DNA from: Bicyclus anynana
Lineage: Eukaryota; Arthropoda; Insecta; Lepidoptera; Nymphalidae
DNA length: 64,000 nucleotides
Assembly (NCBI RefSeq): GCF_947172395.1
Contig: NC_069106.1
Span: forward strand, 5,146,001 to 5,210,000
Direction: 5' to 3'
Below are positions 52,401 through 63,164 of the stretch, one piece after another. A model generated the notes under the pieces. That model was not told where the DNA came from. It searched no databases and saw only the letters and a program-made list of their open reading frames with translations. Made by a program: the position numbers and the translations under genes. Every line of letters begins with the position of its first letter. Within the stretch, counting starts at the first letter, position 1.

Positions 52401-53242
52401 AGATATGATAAATATACTTTATTTGCACACCACAAAGACAAAAACAAGTGAAATAAAAAACAAATTAGGAAGAGATCAGCATACAAAAGGCGGCCTTATC
52501 GCTAAGTAGCGATTTCTTCCAGGCAACCTTCGGTTTAGGAAAACTTAAGGACATCAGCAGGTGGCGTAAAACAAAAATAACCATAGTATTAGTAATACAC
52601 ATACATACAAATAATTTACATCCTAATACATAAACAATATTACACAAATACCTACAATATTGAATAAAATACATATCAAAATATACTAATAAATACCTTA
52701 TATTGAAAAGAAATAATATATACAGATCGACTTTACTGCACCAGATAATGAGACTTTACGGCATTTTTAAAAATGTCCAGTGTCTTTGATTGCCGTATAT
52801 TTAAAGGGAGAGCATTCCATAACTTAATGGCTTGCACAACGAAAGAATGTTTATAAAATTTCGTCTTATGCACGGGTAAACATAGAGTTAGTAAACGACA
52901 CTGTCTCAGTTCAGACTGCACTCCCTGAAACGTAAATTTCTCCTTCAGATACACAGGAGATTTTGGATTAAACAACACACAGTACAAAAGTGAAAGTACA
53001 TGCAGATCCCGGCGACGACGAATAGGGAGCCACTTGAGCTTCTGACGGAATTCAGAAATATGGTCATATTTGCGTAGGCTAAATATGAACCGAATAGCAA
53101 GATTTTGAAGTCGCTCAAGTTTATTGAGTTGGTCCTCAGTTATATTTAGATAGCTCGCGTCCGCATAATCTAAAACCGAAAGAAGAAGAGAATGTGCTAA
53201 CATAACTTTAGTAGGAATTGGTAAAAATGATCTAAATGAATG
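52401..53242 (-). mobile_element. 5'-truncated LINE with 6 bp target duplication
   Basis: AAGGTA occurs at 52395-52400 and 53243-53248, where the uninterrupted D copy at 44805-44825 has a single GGTAGTTACTG. The minus-strand element ends in a ~330 bp 3' UTR whose last bases read AATAAAGTATATTTATCAT. Confidence 0.85.
52733..53203 (-). pseudogene. LINE reverse transcriptase C-terminal part, 156 codons
   Basis: The longest reading frame of the window. It covers the region after the polymerase core of a Jockey/CR1-type RT: SLLLSVLDYADASYLNITED, NKLERLQNLAIRFIFSLRKY and KLKWLPIRRRRDLH. It continues with LLYCVLFNPKSPVYLKEKF and closes VVQAIKLWNALPLNIRQSKT with a short tail. I know these blocks as the conserved 'C-terminal RT' of such LINEs: Y....L...LQN.A.R.I, then L.WLP...R, then WN.LP..I. 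The YADD-containing core and the endonuclease are absent because the copy is 5' truncated. The frame starts at an internal Met, so it is not a true start. It is free of stops, so the insertion is probably fairly recent. Confidence 0.9.
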
Positions 53243-53785
53243 AAGGTAGTTGTACTGTAAACTGTTAAGGAGTTCCCTTAATTGTCCTTGGTCTTCCTCA
53301 CCAAACCCCTAAATGACAGTCACAACCTATCTATGTGGAAAGTTCTCATTAATACAAATTAATCAAGCCCAAACACAAGGTAACTGCTGTAAATCGCCGA
53401 GAAGTTCCCTCGTCTGTTTTATGGCTCCATCATCAGATCGATTTTAAACCTTCACGAAATTGTAGTGCCTAAAAATACTAAATGGAAAAGTTTACCAACA
53501 CACTAGACACCCATATAATTTTCGAAAGTTCCCCTCAATTCCTCCAGGATCCCATCATCAAATATTGACATGATGGCAATGGGACCAAATGGGGACTATA
53601 CAGTTTCAAACAAAAAAGAATATCGGTCCAAGCGTCTTTGAGTAATCGGTGTACATACATAAAAAAAAAATACCGACCGAATTGAGAACCTCCTCCTTTT
53701 TGAAGTCGGTTAAAAATCCAGCCTTTTTACCACTGTCATGTCATTCGGTATTCCGACATTATGTAACATTACTCAATTGAGTATA

Positions 53786-54441
53786 AGGCCCTACTCACAT
53801 ATCTGCCGCAGGGGCAATCTAGGGTGTAGGAGTGGGGATGACCCTTAATTGCATCCTTAATTGTGATGTGTGTAGGCATGCCGGGGCAATTTGGGAGGAT
53901 GGCCCTGCGGCAGGGCGACAGGGGCGCGGGACTATCCTTGATCCCTAAGTCGTCTCTGCCGTCGGTGCGTGTGTAGCGTGATTGGGGCAATTTCTCAGTC
54001 AGTTTGTCAGTAGCTGTCACACGGAGTGCACGTACAAACAGCGTAGAATCAAAAAGGCATTTCGCATCAATGTATTTTTTTTTCTATAAATGGTGCCACC
54101 ATTGCAAAAAGCTCTTCAAAAGAGTCAAAATCCATCCGTAAAAAGTTACTGAAGTCATCTACTTCCAGTTCTTTTATAATATTCATGTGGCATAACTCAC
54201 TTCTTTTCTTCACCCAGTATCACCTTTTACTTTTTTTTTTGAGGTAGCACCACAGAAAGCGCCAAGGCTACTCCAATCATTTGAGTGGTCGATAATATGG
54301 GTGCCATTCTCAATACGTGTGCTCAGCTCGGCTTATTCTGGAACACTGCACGGCGGGCAAGTGTGTAGAGATACTCCCGATATCGCCACAACCGCCGTGC
54401 ACCCAAGATTGCCCCTGCGGCAGATGTGTGAGTAGGGCCCT
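53786..54441. mobile_element. PIF/Harbinger-type element with transposase relic
   Basis: The inverted ends CCCTACTCACATATCTGCCG (53790) and CGGCAGATGTGTGAGTAGGG (54418) extend to about 35 bp. They start AGG(G)CCC, and TATA borders both sides (53782-53785 and 54442-54445). On the minus strand at about 54060-54165, one frame reads IIKELEVDDFSNFLRM followed by DFDSFEELFAMVAPFIEK. This is the N-terminal pattern of HARBI1/PIF transposases (F..FLRM....FE.LL..V.P.I). The DDE domain is absent, so the element is a deletion derivative that cannot move by itself. Confidence 0.8.
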
Positions 54442-54445
54442 TATA

Positions 54446-55264
54446 TCTGGCAAACCAACAGTTGCAATATGCAAGCAACCTTTACGTTTTAAATTCTTTA
54501 GTGCACGATTTTTTAAATCAACCAATAGGGGCAGTCGATACATAAATTTAATAAAAAAAACCGGTTATCTGTAAAGTCGGTTTACTGACGATAGTTGAAC
54601 GTGACAACGTCATAAGAAAATACTGTTGTAATGGTTGCATTTTTCAAAAGAAAATGTTCGCTTTTCTAAAATACTGTTTTATAATCTTCATAGGCCAGAA
54701 TACTTAATACTTTATTTCTTATAAAAAAAGTTGACAACTCTAGAGCGAAGGAATGACGAATGACGTCATCTTTTTGCGGATCGGCCGGGTCCATCGAATT
54801 ATAAGACGTTGTCACGTCAAAAAATCATTTAACTCTATACTATACAGCCGCAATGTAGCTAGGCAACCAATTTGCAATGAATGAATATTTTCTATCATTT
54901 ATTTCTGATTCCACATAAATAACAGATGAAGGTATATATTTCTTATACCGGATCTCGTACTATAATGACAGATTGATTGCTATCGGCTGTTTTTCTACGG
55001 TGTTTCATCCGTGAAACTATTATCACCTACTAATTCTCCTGTCAACATCAAACGCGTAAACTACGCTTTTCGCGTTCGTATTCCGCTATGTGTATCGAGG
55101 TCGTTCGGTGCATTTTAGTGACACGTTTCGGTGATCGAACCGACAAACCATCGGTTACGTGGTCACACGCCGTGTCATGCATGCCTTTAATATAGGTTGG
55201 TGTAACTAGGTCTTTGCAAATGACAATATTTGCGTAAGCAATGAAAACTTTCGCAGTTTAATCA
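54446..55264. other. Low-repeat stretch
   Basis: Starts the least repetitive part of the window. The GC content rises slightly near 55020-55190 (CGCGTAAACTACGC, ACACGTTTCGGTGATCGAAC). No coding frame or promoter can be supported. Confidence 0.5.
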
Positions 55265-56225
55265 TGGCCTCGATCGGAATGTCCATCAATCTTGGCTGGT
55301 TTGCCTTTAACGTGTTATCAGACCTCCTTGTAAGAGTTTCATGTCCTTGTTAAAGTTTCATGTTCCTTTGCCATCAATTTTCGCCTGGTAACTATTGTTA
55401 ACGTGGTCTCTGATCGACTTTACTATATACAAGTAGATTCATTTGTTCGTCTGGTTTTATCAATCGTCTATTTCTAAAGTTAGTATTTGTCATATTGTGA
55501 TCACAGTTTAACCACCACCTCCCATGCTCCCATCAATATTGCCTGGTAGTTAGGATATTCTCCGATCAGAATGTCCATCAATCTTGCCTGGTTTGCCTTT
55601 AACGTGTTCTCAGACCTTCTTATAAAAGTTTCATGTCCTTGTTTCTTTTTTTTTGTTAGCGTGTTCTCAGATCGTCCTTACTCTATACAAGTAGATTCAT
55701 TTGCTCGTCTGATTTTATTAATCTTCTAATAATTCTAAAGTTAGTATCTGTCATATTGTGATCACAGTTTAACCACCACCTCCATGGCCATCAATGTTGC
55801 CTAGTAGTTAGGATATTCTCTTCTTTTTATTACTCTGAACGTACTTAATTAGTAGTTTCGTGTCATTTTTAATCAATCTTCCTCTTTTAGGGCTAGTCTG
55901 TCAAATTGTGCTTCCCGTACAATCTAAAGAAGAGCTAGTCCTCAAAATGCCTCCCATTTTACCTGACTAGCTCTTTTAGCTCTTCTCGAACCCTCTTTAC
56001 TCTGTAAGTAGTTTCATGACACACGTCCCTTTTTCATCAATTTTGCATTTCTAAGGCTATTATTTGTCATATTGTGCTCCTTTCCGTGGCCTGACTACTA
56101 GATTAGAAGATTCCTGAACCTTCTTTAATCTGGACAAGTAGTTTTATGTCCTCCTCCATTTTTCATTATTCTTTCTCTTCTACAGTTTCGTCTTATTGTA
56201 CTCTCAGTACAATCAACACTCAGTA
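55265..56225 (+). repeat. Degenerate tandem array, ~260-290 bp period
   Basis: GAATGTCCATCAATCTTG recurs at 55278 and 55570; TCATATTGTGATCACAGTTT at 55490 and 55752; TTTAACGTGTT(A/C)TCAGACC at 55308 and 55600. Weaker echoes (TTTGTCATATTGTGCTCC near 56066, AAGTAGTTTTATGTCC near 56135) extend the pattern. The units shorten and degenerate towards the right. Confidence 0.75.
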
Positions 56226-57130
56226 AAGTTTATTTTCTCAAAATAATTATCTATAAAGTTATTTATAGGTGACGGTTTTCCAATTAAGATCAAGTGGGCC
56301 AGCTGCTCTTTATTACAGGTTGTACCAGAAAGGTCATCAGGCAACTGTAACTGATAATAAAGTTATTAAAGTAATTGATATCAAATATTACCCTCCTAAT
56401 TTATTATAATAGGTCATACATCAAATGGCTTGCTCGTCGATTCAAGACATTAAATGGGCCACAATCCATTAGCTAATTACAATCAAGAACAAACTAGCAT
56501 TTATCTAATGTAATGAATATGTGCGAATATTAATTACATTGGAATAATTATATGCTGAATATTGGGCAAGACATTAACAGTTTTGTAATACCTATAACAG
56601 TACTAATACTCCTAAATAGGTATACTCGTATATTTGTATTGTACTATTCGTAATAGGTATACTCAAAAATTCCTGTAGCTAAAATAATACAATGCTAATA
56701 TCTTTGAATTAGCAAAATTCGATGTCTATTGTAAAATAAACATAGCTTAGAAAGTTTTGCCAAGACCTAGTAGGTGGTTGGAATAAAATATACTAAGACC
56801 AAAAGCTTATTTAAAATATTCTACAATCTAGATTAAATGGAGTCCAAATCACATACCGATCCCCACAAAATTATTTATTAATTTATTTATACTAACATAG
56901 TTAACCGTTGCTTTATACTATCGATCATTATAATATACCCTTTCTTTTTAAGGGTTACAGACAGACATGCTGTCTTTAGGGTAGGATACTGTTTGTAACT
57001 TTTAAATCTGAATAATTTTTTTTTTCTTTCTTTCTTCTTTTATTAAACGCTCAAGCTGACGCATTTTATATCCTTACGAGTATAATAGGAACTAAGTGGT
57101 TTTAGCTGTCACAATCTAACCACACCACTC
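56226..57130. other. Low-repeat AT-rich stretch
   Basis: No transposable element recognised. It lies downstream, on the minus strand, of the candidate exon at 57143-57460, so it could be intron. Confidence 0.5.
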
Positions 57131-57142
57131 TCAAATACTTAC

Positions 57143-57460
57143 CTCAGCAAAACTCAGCGTCAGGGGAGTGGTTAGGATGAGATCTACCTTAATAAGATTC
57201 GCTGGGTACATCCCACCTGTCGCCAAATTTCCCCTTGAGACCCTCAGGTAATGCCTTTCCTGAGAAGATAACAACATCGCAGACTCGAGGGGTAATTGTG
57301 TCATCAATAAGATGAATTTGTTTCTATTCAAGCGTCCTTCCCTTGCTTTATTTCGGTATAAATAAATGTTATCATTAAAGTTGTTTATTTTTAGTAATAC
57401 TGGTATTAACTGCTGGTCCGGAATTAACGTGCCATGTTCATTTGTGTTGCCAAGCAGCAT
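57143..57460 (-). CDS. Candidate host exon of unknown function
   Basis: A minus-strand frame of 109 codons in the least repetitive part of the window. It is not explained by any repeat family here. Read to the donor, it encodes a polar to amphipathic stretch: LIPVLLKINNFNDNIYLYRN, EGRLNRNKFILLMTQLPLES, GNLATGGMYPANLIKVDLIL, TTPLTLSFAE. The frame then meets GAG|GTAAGT (GT at 57141-57142), a perfect 5' splice-site consensus, with a stop three codons later. An in-frame stop lies three codons before the first Met. So this is either a first coding exon starting at 57460 or an internal exon with an acceptor inside the frame; no strong polypyrimidine tract is visible. No signal peptide, catalytic motif or cysteine pattern is clear. 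I do not recognise the family. It could also be a chance frame. Confidence 0.4.
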
Positions 57461-58637
57461 TGGGTTTTAAATTCAAATTCGTCTATCATCACCTTTGAAA
57501 CGTAAACTTTGAGTTTTTGTAGACTATTCTTTCATTCATAAAATGGTGAAATTACTGGCACGTGACAACAAGGCATTGAAGTATTTGTTTGTATCTTGCA
57601 AGTTGTTATTATTTCAATGCGTTTATGGCGGATTATAGAACTAACCATAACATTTATTGTCACTACCATGATATGTAAATAAACCTGCAAAATAAATAAC
57701 GAATTTAGTTAAATAGAAATTCCATTTATAATAATCAGGTATATTTTTAGGTTTTCAGATTCTTACGTCAAAAGCAAGTATTAACCATTTTTGGGAAGTT
57801 CAACCTATTTGAGGACGTTAAAACACTATTTGTTAACCGTATTAAAATATGTATCCAAGATTAACTATAGCGGAAGCAATTTAGCTAAAATAGTTTGTGG
57901 ATCTTGGTATAGATCAGTCAAATAATTTATTCATCGGACGTGGTCAGAAGCAATTTAGTGCTTTGTTCTTAGTTGAGCTGTTTCTGTAGTTTATTATATA
58001 ATGTAAATAGATTTTCATTTTCAGAATTGAAATTATTCAAAATATACCATAAAATTGCAATTTTAGAAGTAAGCGAGATCTACACAGTTTCTTACTAGTT
58101 TTATTATAAGGGAGGTCTAAAGACCTTCATTTTATTATTATTCATCAGGTTATCACAAAGATAGATAGTAAAACGACTTTGCAGAAAATATAATTTAGTT
58201 GTAATTAGTTTCATACTTAATCGGCATTACTAATTCAAGCACCAGTCAAAAAAGAAGATTCTTACAAGGACGCCTACTATATCCAAAACTTTTGTTCCTC
58301 TATGAAGTTAATAAAGTTGAACCAAAAGTGCAACGAACTCCAAATTCCGCGACCGGCGGACGGGTAAAAGGAAAAAAAAAACATCGATTGCCGCTTCGGT
58401 AATCACGTCATGAATACAGATGGCCGTTTACGCGCAACACAACTTTCACTGAAAATGTATTCAGATACGCAACGCTTCGATTGCTCTCTTAATAAACCGC
58501 AATTGGTACAATTGAAACAATACTAGCTAAAATTAAAGGTGTACATTATAAATTATAACATATTATCATTCGGCAATTGTATTGTTATACAACAGGTACT
58601 TTGTAAGTTGCATTTTGAGAATTATACATATAAATAT
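57461..58637. other. Low-repeat AT-rich stretch
   Basis: No element or further exon supported. Confidence 0.5.
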
Positions 58638-58790
58638 ACGTGGCGCTGTGGGTAGTGACCCTGCTTTCTGCATCCACGGCCGTGGGTTCGATTGCCACTA
58701 CTGGAATATATGTGTGTGATAAACATGGGTGTTTTCCGGTGTCTGGATATATACATTATATTATTATTTGTGTTTATTATTTATATATTT
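58638..58790 (+). mobile_element. Third SINE type, tRNA-like head
   Basis: ACGTGGCGCTGTGGGTAGTG (A-box position), GGCCGTGGGTTCGATTGCCA (B-box) and GTGTGTGATAAACATGGGTG with TTTTCCGGTGTCTGGATAT. I recall this order from a lepidopteran SINE. The tail is (TTAT)-rich. Only one copy is here. Confidence 0.65.
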
Positions 58791-58974
58791 AATTTTCAAT
58801 AACGAATTCATATGTTGTTTTATACTAACTATTAATGTTTTAATATTAAATAACAAGTATTTAGTTATCTCCATTAGGAAAAAGAGTTTTCAATAAAGAA
58901 AAGTATACCGGTCTACTTACGTAACTATATTGCAGGTGATATTTTTATTGTTATTATTATTATTTCTTTTCATC

Positions 58975-59310
58975 GATGTTTTTTCTGTATTTTTGTAAAA
59001 ATCAATGTACCTACCTATTTAGTTTTAATTTTGTTCTTAATTAATAATAGTTTACGTTATTAAAAGGTCGTTGATTTGAACTGTGTACGTGGCGGCACCT
59101 GAACTGGGTCCTAACTGAAAATCAATGCTGCATACTTTTTATTAGATAGGAAGTATGTAGCAAAATGCTGAGTTAGGGCCTTTTTGCAGGGCGTTCTTCT
59201 TTTATTGCTCTAGCTATAAGCTATATATTTTAAATTAACTATTTTAATGTGTGGCACTGCCTAAAAATAAAGATATTTCTTTTCTTTTCTTTTTTATTTT
59301 CTTATATAAG
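58975..59310 (+). mobile_element. LINE 3' UTR, family V, copy 1
   Basis: Shares CTGAAAATCAATGCTGCATA, GCTGAGTTAGGGCC and a terminal AATAAAGATATTTCTTTTC with 61650-62143. It is AT-rich with a closing polyadenylation-like AATAAAG, typical of an insect LINE 3' end. No coding part. Confidence 0.55.
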
Positions 59311-59459
59311 TATTTAGATGTAGTATATACATTTATAAGATATTAAATCAGCTATCTTAGCACCCATAACACAAGCTACGCTGTACGCTTACTTTGGGGC
59401 TAGTGAGGTGTGTATTGTTTAAGTAAGTATATTCTATTATTATCATTATATCAGCTGGT

Positions 59460-59583
59460 GGTGGCCACTAGGTGGACCGAGGACCAGGAGGGTTGCAGGG
59501 AGCCGCTAGATGCTGGCAGCTTGAGACGGTTTTGTTTGGAAGTCTATGCAAGAGGCTGATGTCTAGCAGTGGACGTCCATCGG
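59460..59583 (+). pseudogene. RTE-type LINE, last codons of the RT ORF
   Basis: Plus-strand translation gives RRVAGSR, then FVWKSMQEADV and QWTSIG with stops between, the same C-terminal signature as 33455-33850. It is followed at once by the short repeat shared with 20697-20760. Confidence 0.8.
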
Positions 59584-59642
59584 ATCACTTTTTGCGGTGA
59601 TTTTATAGGCAAGTAACATATCAATAGTATAAAATAATCATT
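59584..59642 (+). repeat. Short shared repeat, second copy
   Basis: GATCACTTTTTGCGGTGATT and TAGTATAAAATAATCATTG as at 20697-20760. It directly follows the RTE end. Confidence 0.55.
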
Positions 59643-60124
59643 GGGTGAACCACATAATATATTATTGAGTGAAAAAGTACTTTTATTAAGTAATCCAAAA
59701 CACATCTTTAGAATTAAATTCGTAAATCAGTATGGCGACTATCATAATTCCTTGAAGCAATCAATGTTAATAAATAAGTCGATTTGTTAAAATTTATTTA
59801 TTTTTAATAAATGTAAACATTAAAAATTGTAACGTTTTTATTTTGCTTGTCATGGCGATATTGTGTAAATATTAAAAATTTAGTTATAGTTGACTGTTTA
59901 ATAAGCTTTAATCCAGCCCAAAATCCAAATCATATTTCATTTCATTCGTTGAATAAACTTATTGAGTATTTATCGAAATCCAATATTGCATTTGAGCTAA
60001 ATTTGGCTATAAATAACATTATTTAGATTAACCTGGATATTATAAACGTCCAATTTATAGGCTTGCTTAGCATGCATATAGGATTCATGTAAAGGTAGGT
60101 ATCACAAATTACAATATATTCTAA

Positions 60125-60623
60125 TCTATACTAATATTATAGAGAGATAAAATTTATGGTATTGTAATCTTATCTCTAGAGCCGTGATAGCCCAGTGGAT
60201 ATGACCTCTGCCTCCGATTCCGGAGGGTGGGACTTAAACTCCGGTCCGGGGCATGCACCTCCAAGTCTTAAGAAATTAAATATCACTTGTCTCAAACGGT
60301 GAAGGTAAACATCTTGAGGAAACCTACACACCAAAGAATTTTCTAATTTCTCTGCATGTGTGAAGTCTGCCAATCCGCATTGGGCCAGCGTGGTGGACTA
60401 TTGGCCTAAACCCTCTCATTCTGAGAGGAGACTCGAGCACAGCAGTGAGCCGAACATGGGTTGGTAATGAATCAATGAATCTAATCTCTAGATTTACTGA
60501 ACCGATTTTAAAAATTATGTTACCAATAGAAACCCAAGTTATTCGTGAGTGTCATAGGCTATATTTTATCTCCGTATTTACACGGGAACGGGAACTACGC
60601 GTATAAAACCGCGGGGTTAGTTA
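60125..60623 (+). mobile_element. Helitron-like Hel-G interrupted by a SINE-A
   Basis: Starts TCTATACTAATATTATAGAG. After the SINE it resumes TTTACTGAACCGATTTTAAA, AGTTATTCGTGAGTGTCATA and ends CGCGGGGTTAGTTAGT, with TTAG in place of CTAG. Confidence 0.78.
60181..60483 (+). mobile_element. SINE-A with 9 bp target duplication
   Basis: Full length with a deletion of the TTTTCAGTTGTGTGCATTT stretch. ATCTCTAGA flanks it at 60172-60180 and 60484-60492, inside Hel-G. The 65-codon minus-strand frame is SINE. Confidence 0.94.
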
Positions 60624-60943
60624 GTACTTACTACATAATTATACACTAAATCTTCCATAGTTCCAAAGAAACATTAGGAGAAGTATTTTAGATAACGGAA
60701 CAGATGTAATCTGCTATATAAATTCCATAGCGAACCTTTTGAGAATCGAGACGTGACCAAATCTAAATCCGAACTAAGCTTAATATAGTTTGGTTTCTTA
60801 TGCTTTAACTTGGAAAAGAGATATCCATTATTGTTAGATAAAATCCTGTTCCATTTTTCCAAATAAAATATTTTTTTAATAATAATAAAATCAGTCAAAT
60901 ACATAAAATAAGCAAACGAAAATACTTACTTTTACTTAATATT

Positions 60944-61153
60944 CAGACTTCACACACGCAGAGAATTAAGAAAATTCTCCGGTGTGTCCGGTGGTTTCCT
61001 CACGATGTTTTTCCTTCACCGTTTGAGACACGTGATATTTAATTTCTTAAAATGCAACTGAAAAGTTGGTGGTGCATGTCCCGGACCGGATTAGAACCCA
61101 CACCCTCCGTAATCCAAGGCAGAGGTCATATATCTACTGGGCTATCACGTCTC
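60944..61153 (-). mobile_element. SINE-A, 3' end missing
   Basis: Minus-strand head near 61150 through TGTGTGAAGTCTG at 60944. The GGGCCAGCGTGG part is absent. Confidence 0.88.
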
Positions 61154-61209
61154 TCGTGTGTGTGTGTTTACTATGTATTATTTGTAACATTTAAGGTAAA
61201 AAAAAAACA

Positions 61210-61248
61210 TAAACTTGAGAACCTCCTCCTTTTTGAAGTCAGTTAAAA
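61210..61248 (+). mobile_element. Element D, 3' terminal fragment
   Basis: AACTTGAGAACCTCCTCCTT and TTTTGAAGTCAGTTAA only. Confidence 0.75.
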
Positions 61249-61649
61249 AATTATCGTAGTTGAAGTCGCGCGTCGCGTATTATGATGAATGAACTTCCTG
61301 CAAGCAATTTGAAGGATACATCAAGTTACCATACAAACTAAAGTCAGTTATGTAATCAGGGTAGAGATCAAAAGCATAGTTGTGATTGAAACAACAAATT
61401 CTCGGATTTCACAACTTACACCGCGTAATCAAGACCAAGTTTCCCGGCTGTCACATCAAACTACAAACTTTCACCCAAACCCTATTAGCTAACAAAGATA
61501 ATTCTGTAAATTTATTATAAATAAATTTTACGGTATTATTTATAATTATTTTAATATTATTTATAATAATAAAAATACGGATTTATTTATAATAAATTAT
61601 GAGATAATTATTCCACAATTCTACTTCTCCTTTTTTTCCATATATTTAT

Positions 61650-62143
61650 ATATTTTCTTTGTTAATATAATAAATTCATTGATATTTAACTCGTATTTTT
61701 TTTTGTATGTATTTAATATGTGTGTAGATATATGTGATTATACATATATGTATTATTATGTATTATTTTATACCTTAATGTATTATTTTTGTATATTGTA
61801 TATTATTAAAGTATTGATTTTGTAAAGTGTATTTTTTTGAGTTAATGTTTATGCTATTCTATTTTTTCTTTAAAATGATATACTAGTAAGCACGGTGCAC
61901 GTTAGACCGTTGTAACGGAGCAAACTGAAAATCAGCGCTGTGCACTATGCACAGCATAAGGCTGAGTTTGCGACCAGTTGCCATGTTACTAGGTAGGCGA
62001 GTAATAATAATTAGTTTCTTTTTTTCGTTTCATTTTTGTATTATAGCTTAAGCACAATAATTAAAATTAAATTGATTTTATGTATGCCTAGTAATAAGTA
62101 TGGTAATAAAGATTATTTTATTATTATTATTTTATTATTAAAA
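61650..62143 (+). mobile_element. LINE 3' UTR, family V, copy 2
   Basis: ACGTTAGACCGTTGTAACGG, AACTGAAAATCAGCGCTGTG, GGCTGAGTTTGCGACCAGTT and a closing GGTAATAAAGATTATTTTA with ATT repeats. The 5' border is uncertain because the left part is plain AT-rich DNA. Confidence 0.5.
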
Positions 62144-62334
62144 TAACGCGTTAAATTGTAATTAGTATTTTTAGTTCACAATATTACTGTAGATTATAAT
62201 ATCACGAGTGAGATTGTAAACTAACGTATTTTACAATCTAGCGGTTGACATATATACTCTTATCTGTTATTTATTAGTGATAAAAAATAAATGATATTCA
62301 CAGCGACAGATTGCAAATAGGTTGCCTAGTTACC

Positions 62335-62445
62335 CGTTATCGTTTCACCCGCGTGAATTGCGTTCCCTTGGGATACGGGGATAATATATAGCCAATGTTA
62401 CTCGGTAAAGGCTTTCTAGTGTTAAATAATTTTTGAAAACGGTTA
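62335..62445 (-). mobile_element. Helitron-like fragment (Hel-E/G)
   Basis: Plus-strand view: GTTTCACCCGCGTGAATTGC, GGGGATAATATATAGCC, AAGGCTTTCTAGTGTTA. Both ends are eroded. Confidence 0.6.
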
Positions 62446-62751
62446 AATAATTAATTAAAAATTAAACTTAAAATAAATCATACAAACGAAAATCAAATAT
62501 TAAATATTACACATCAAAGTTGCTAATTTTGATATTTCCACTGGTTCTGCTTTATCCTAATTATTCTCATATTATTATTAGAAAATTATTTTTATTATTA
62601 TAAATTATGATAAAATCCGCTAAATACTTTGGGGCTAAATAGTGATGATTGTATTGTTTAAGTATATTTATTTATTTATTAAGACCCTGTAAAGGAAAAG
62701 CATTAATGATACACATAGATAATTCTGAATTCTCACAATAATAATTGATAG

Positions 62752-62905
62752 TTTTTTTTTTTTATATTCTTTAGAAGTTAGCCCTTGACTACAATCTCAG
62801 TGATAATGCAATCTAATATGGAAGCGGGCTGACTTGTTAGGAGGAGAATGAAAATGCACACCCCTTTCGGTTTCTACACGACATCGTACCAGAACTCAAA
62901 ATCGC
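62752..62905 (-). mobile_element. SINE-B, 3' half
   Basis: T-run (complemented tail) at 62752, then AGAAGTTAGCCCTTGACTAC to GACATCGTACCAGAAC. It lacks the head. Confidence 0.85.
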
Positions 62906-63164
62906 TTGTTTATTAAAACATTGTAATTAAAATGTCTTTTAATCGAAACAACTTTTAATTTTATAAAACCCATAAAGTTTTTATTGCGTTTGTGGGATTA
63001 TCGCGAGATCCAGGCCTTGATTGTGATAAATCCTTGAATCTTATTGCGTTGAATGAAGACCGATACTGTTGTATCGATTGCCATTAGTTAAGAATTGGGG
63101 AACGCTTTAATGTTCAATTTTAAATCTCCTGCGTTATTAGGCTGGTCGCACATAGTTTCGTATA

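Larger units (their letters stand above)
51868..53718 (+). mobile_element. Element D with a nested LINE
   Basis: Same order as 44212-45325: foldback head 51868-52140, 131 bp units, GGCAATGGGACCAAATGGGG, and a TTTTTGAAGTCGGTTAA end. An 842 bp LINE at 52401-53242 interrupts the second unit, after ACACAAGGTA. Confidence 0.85.
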
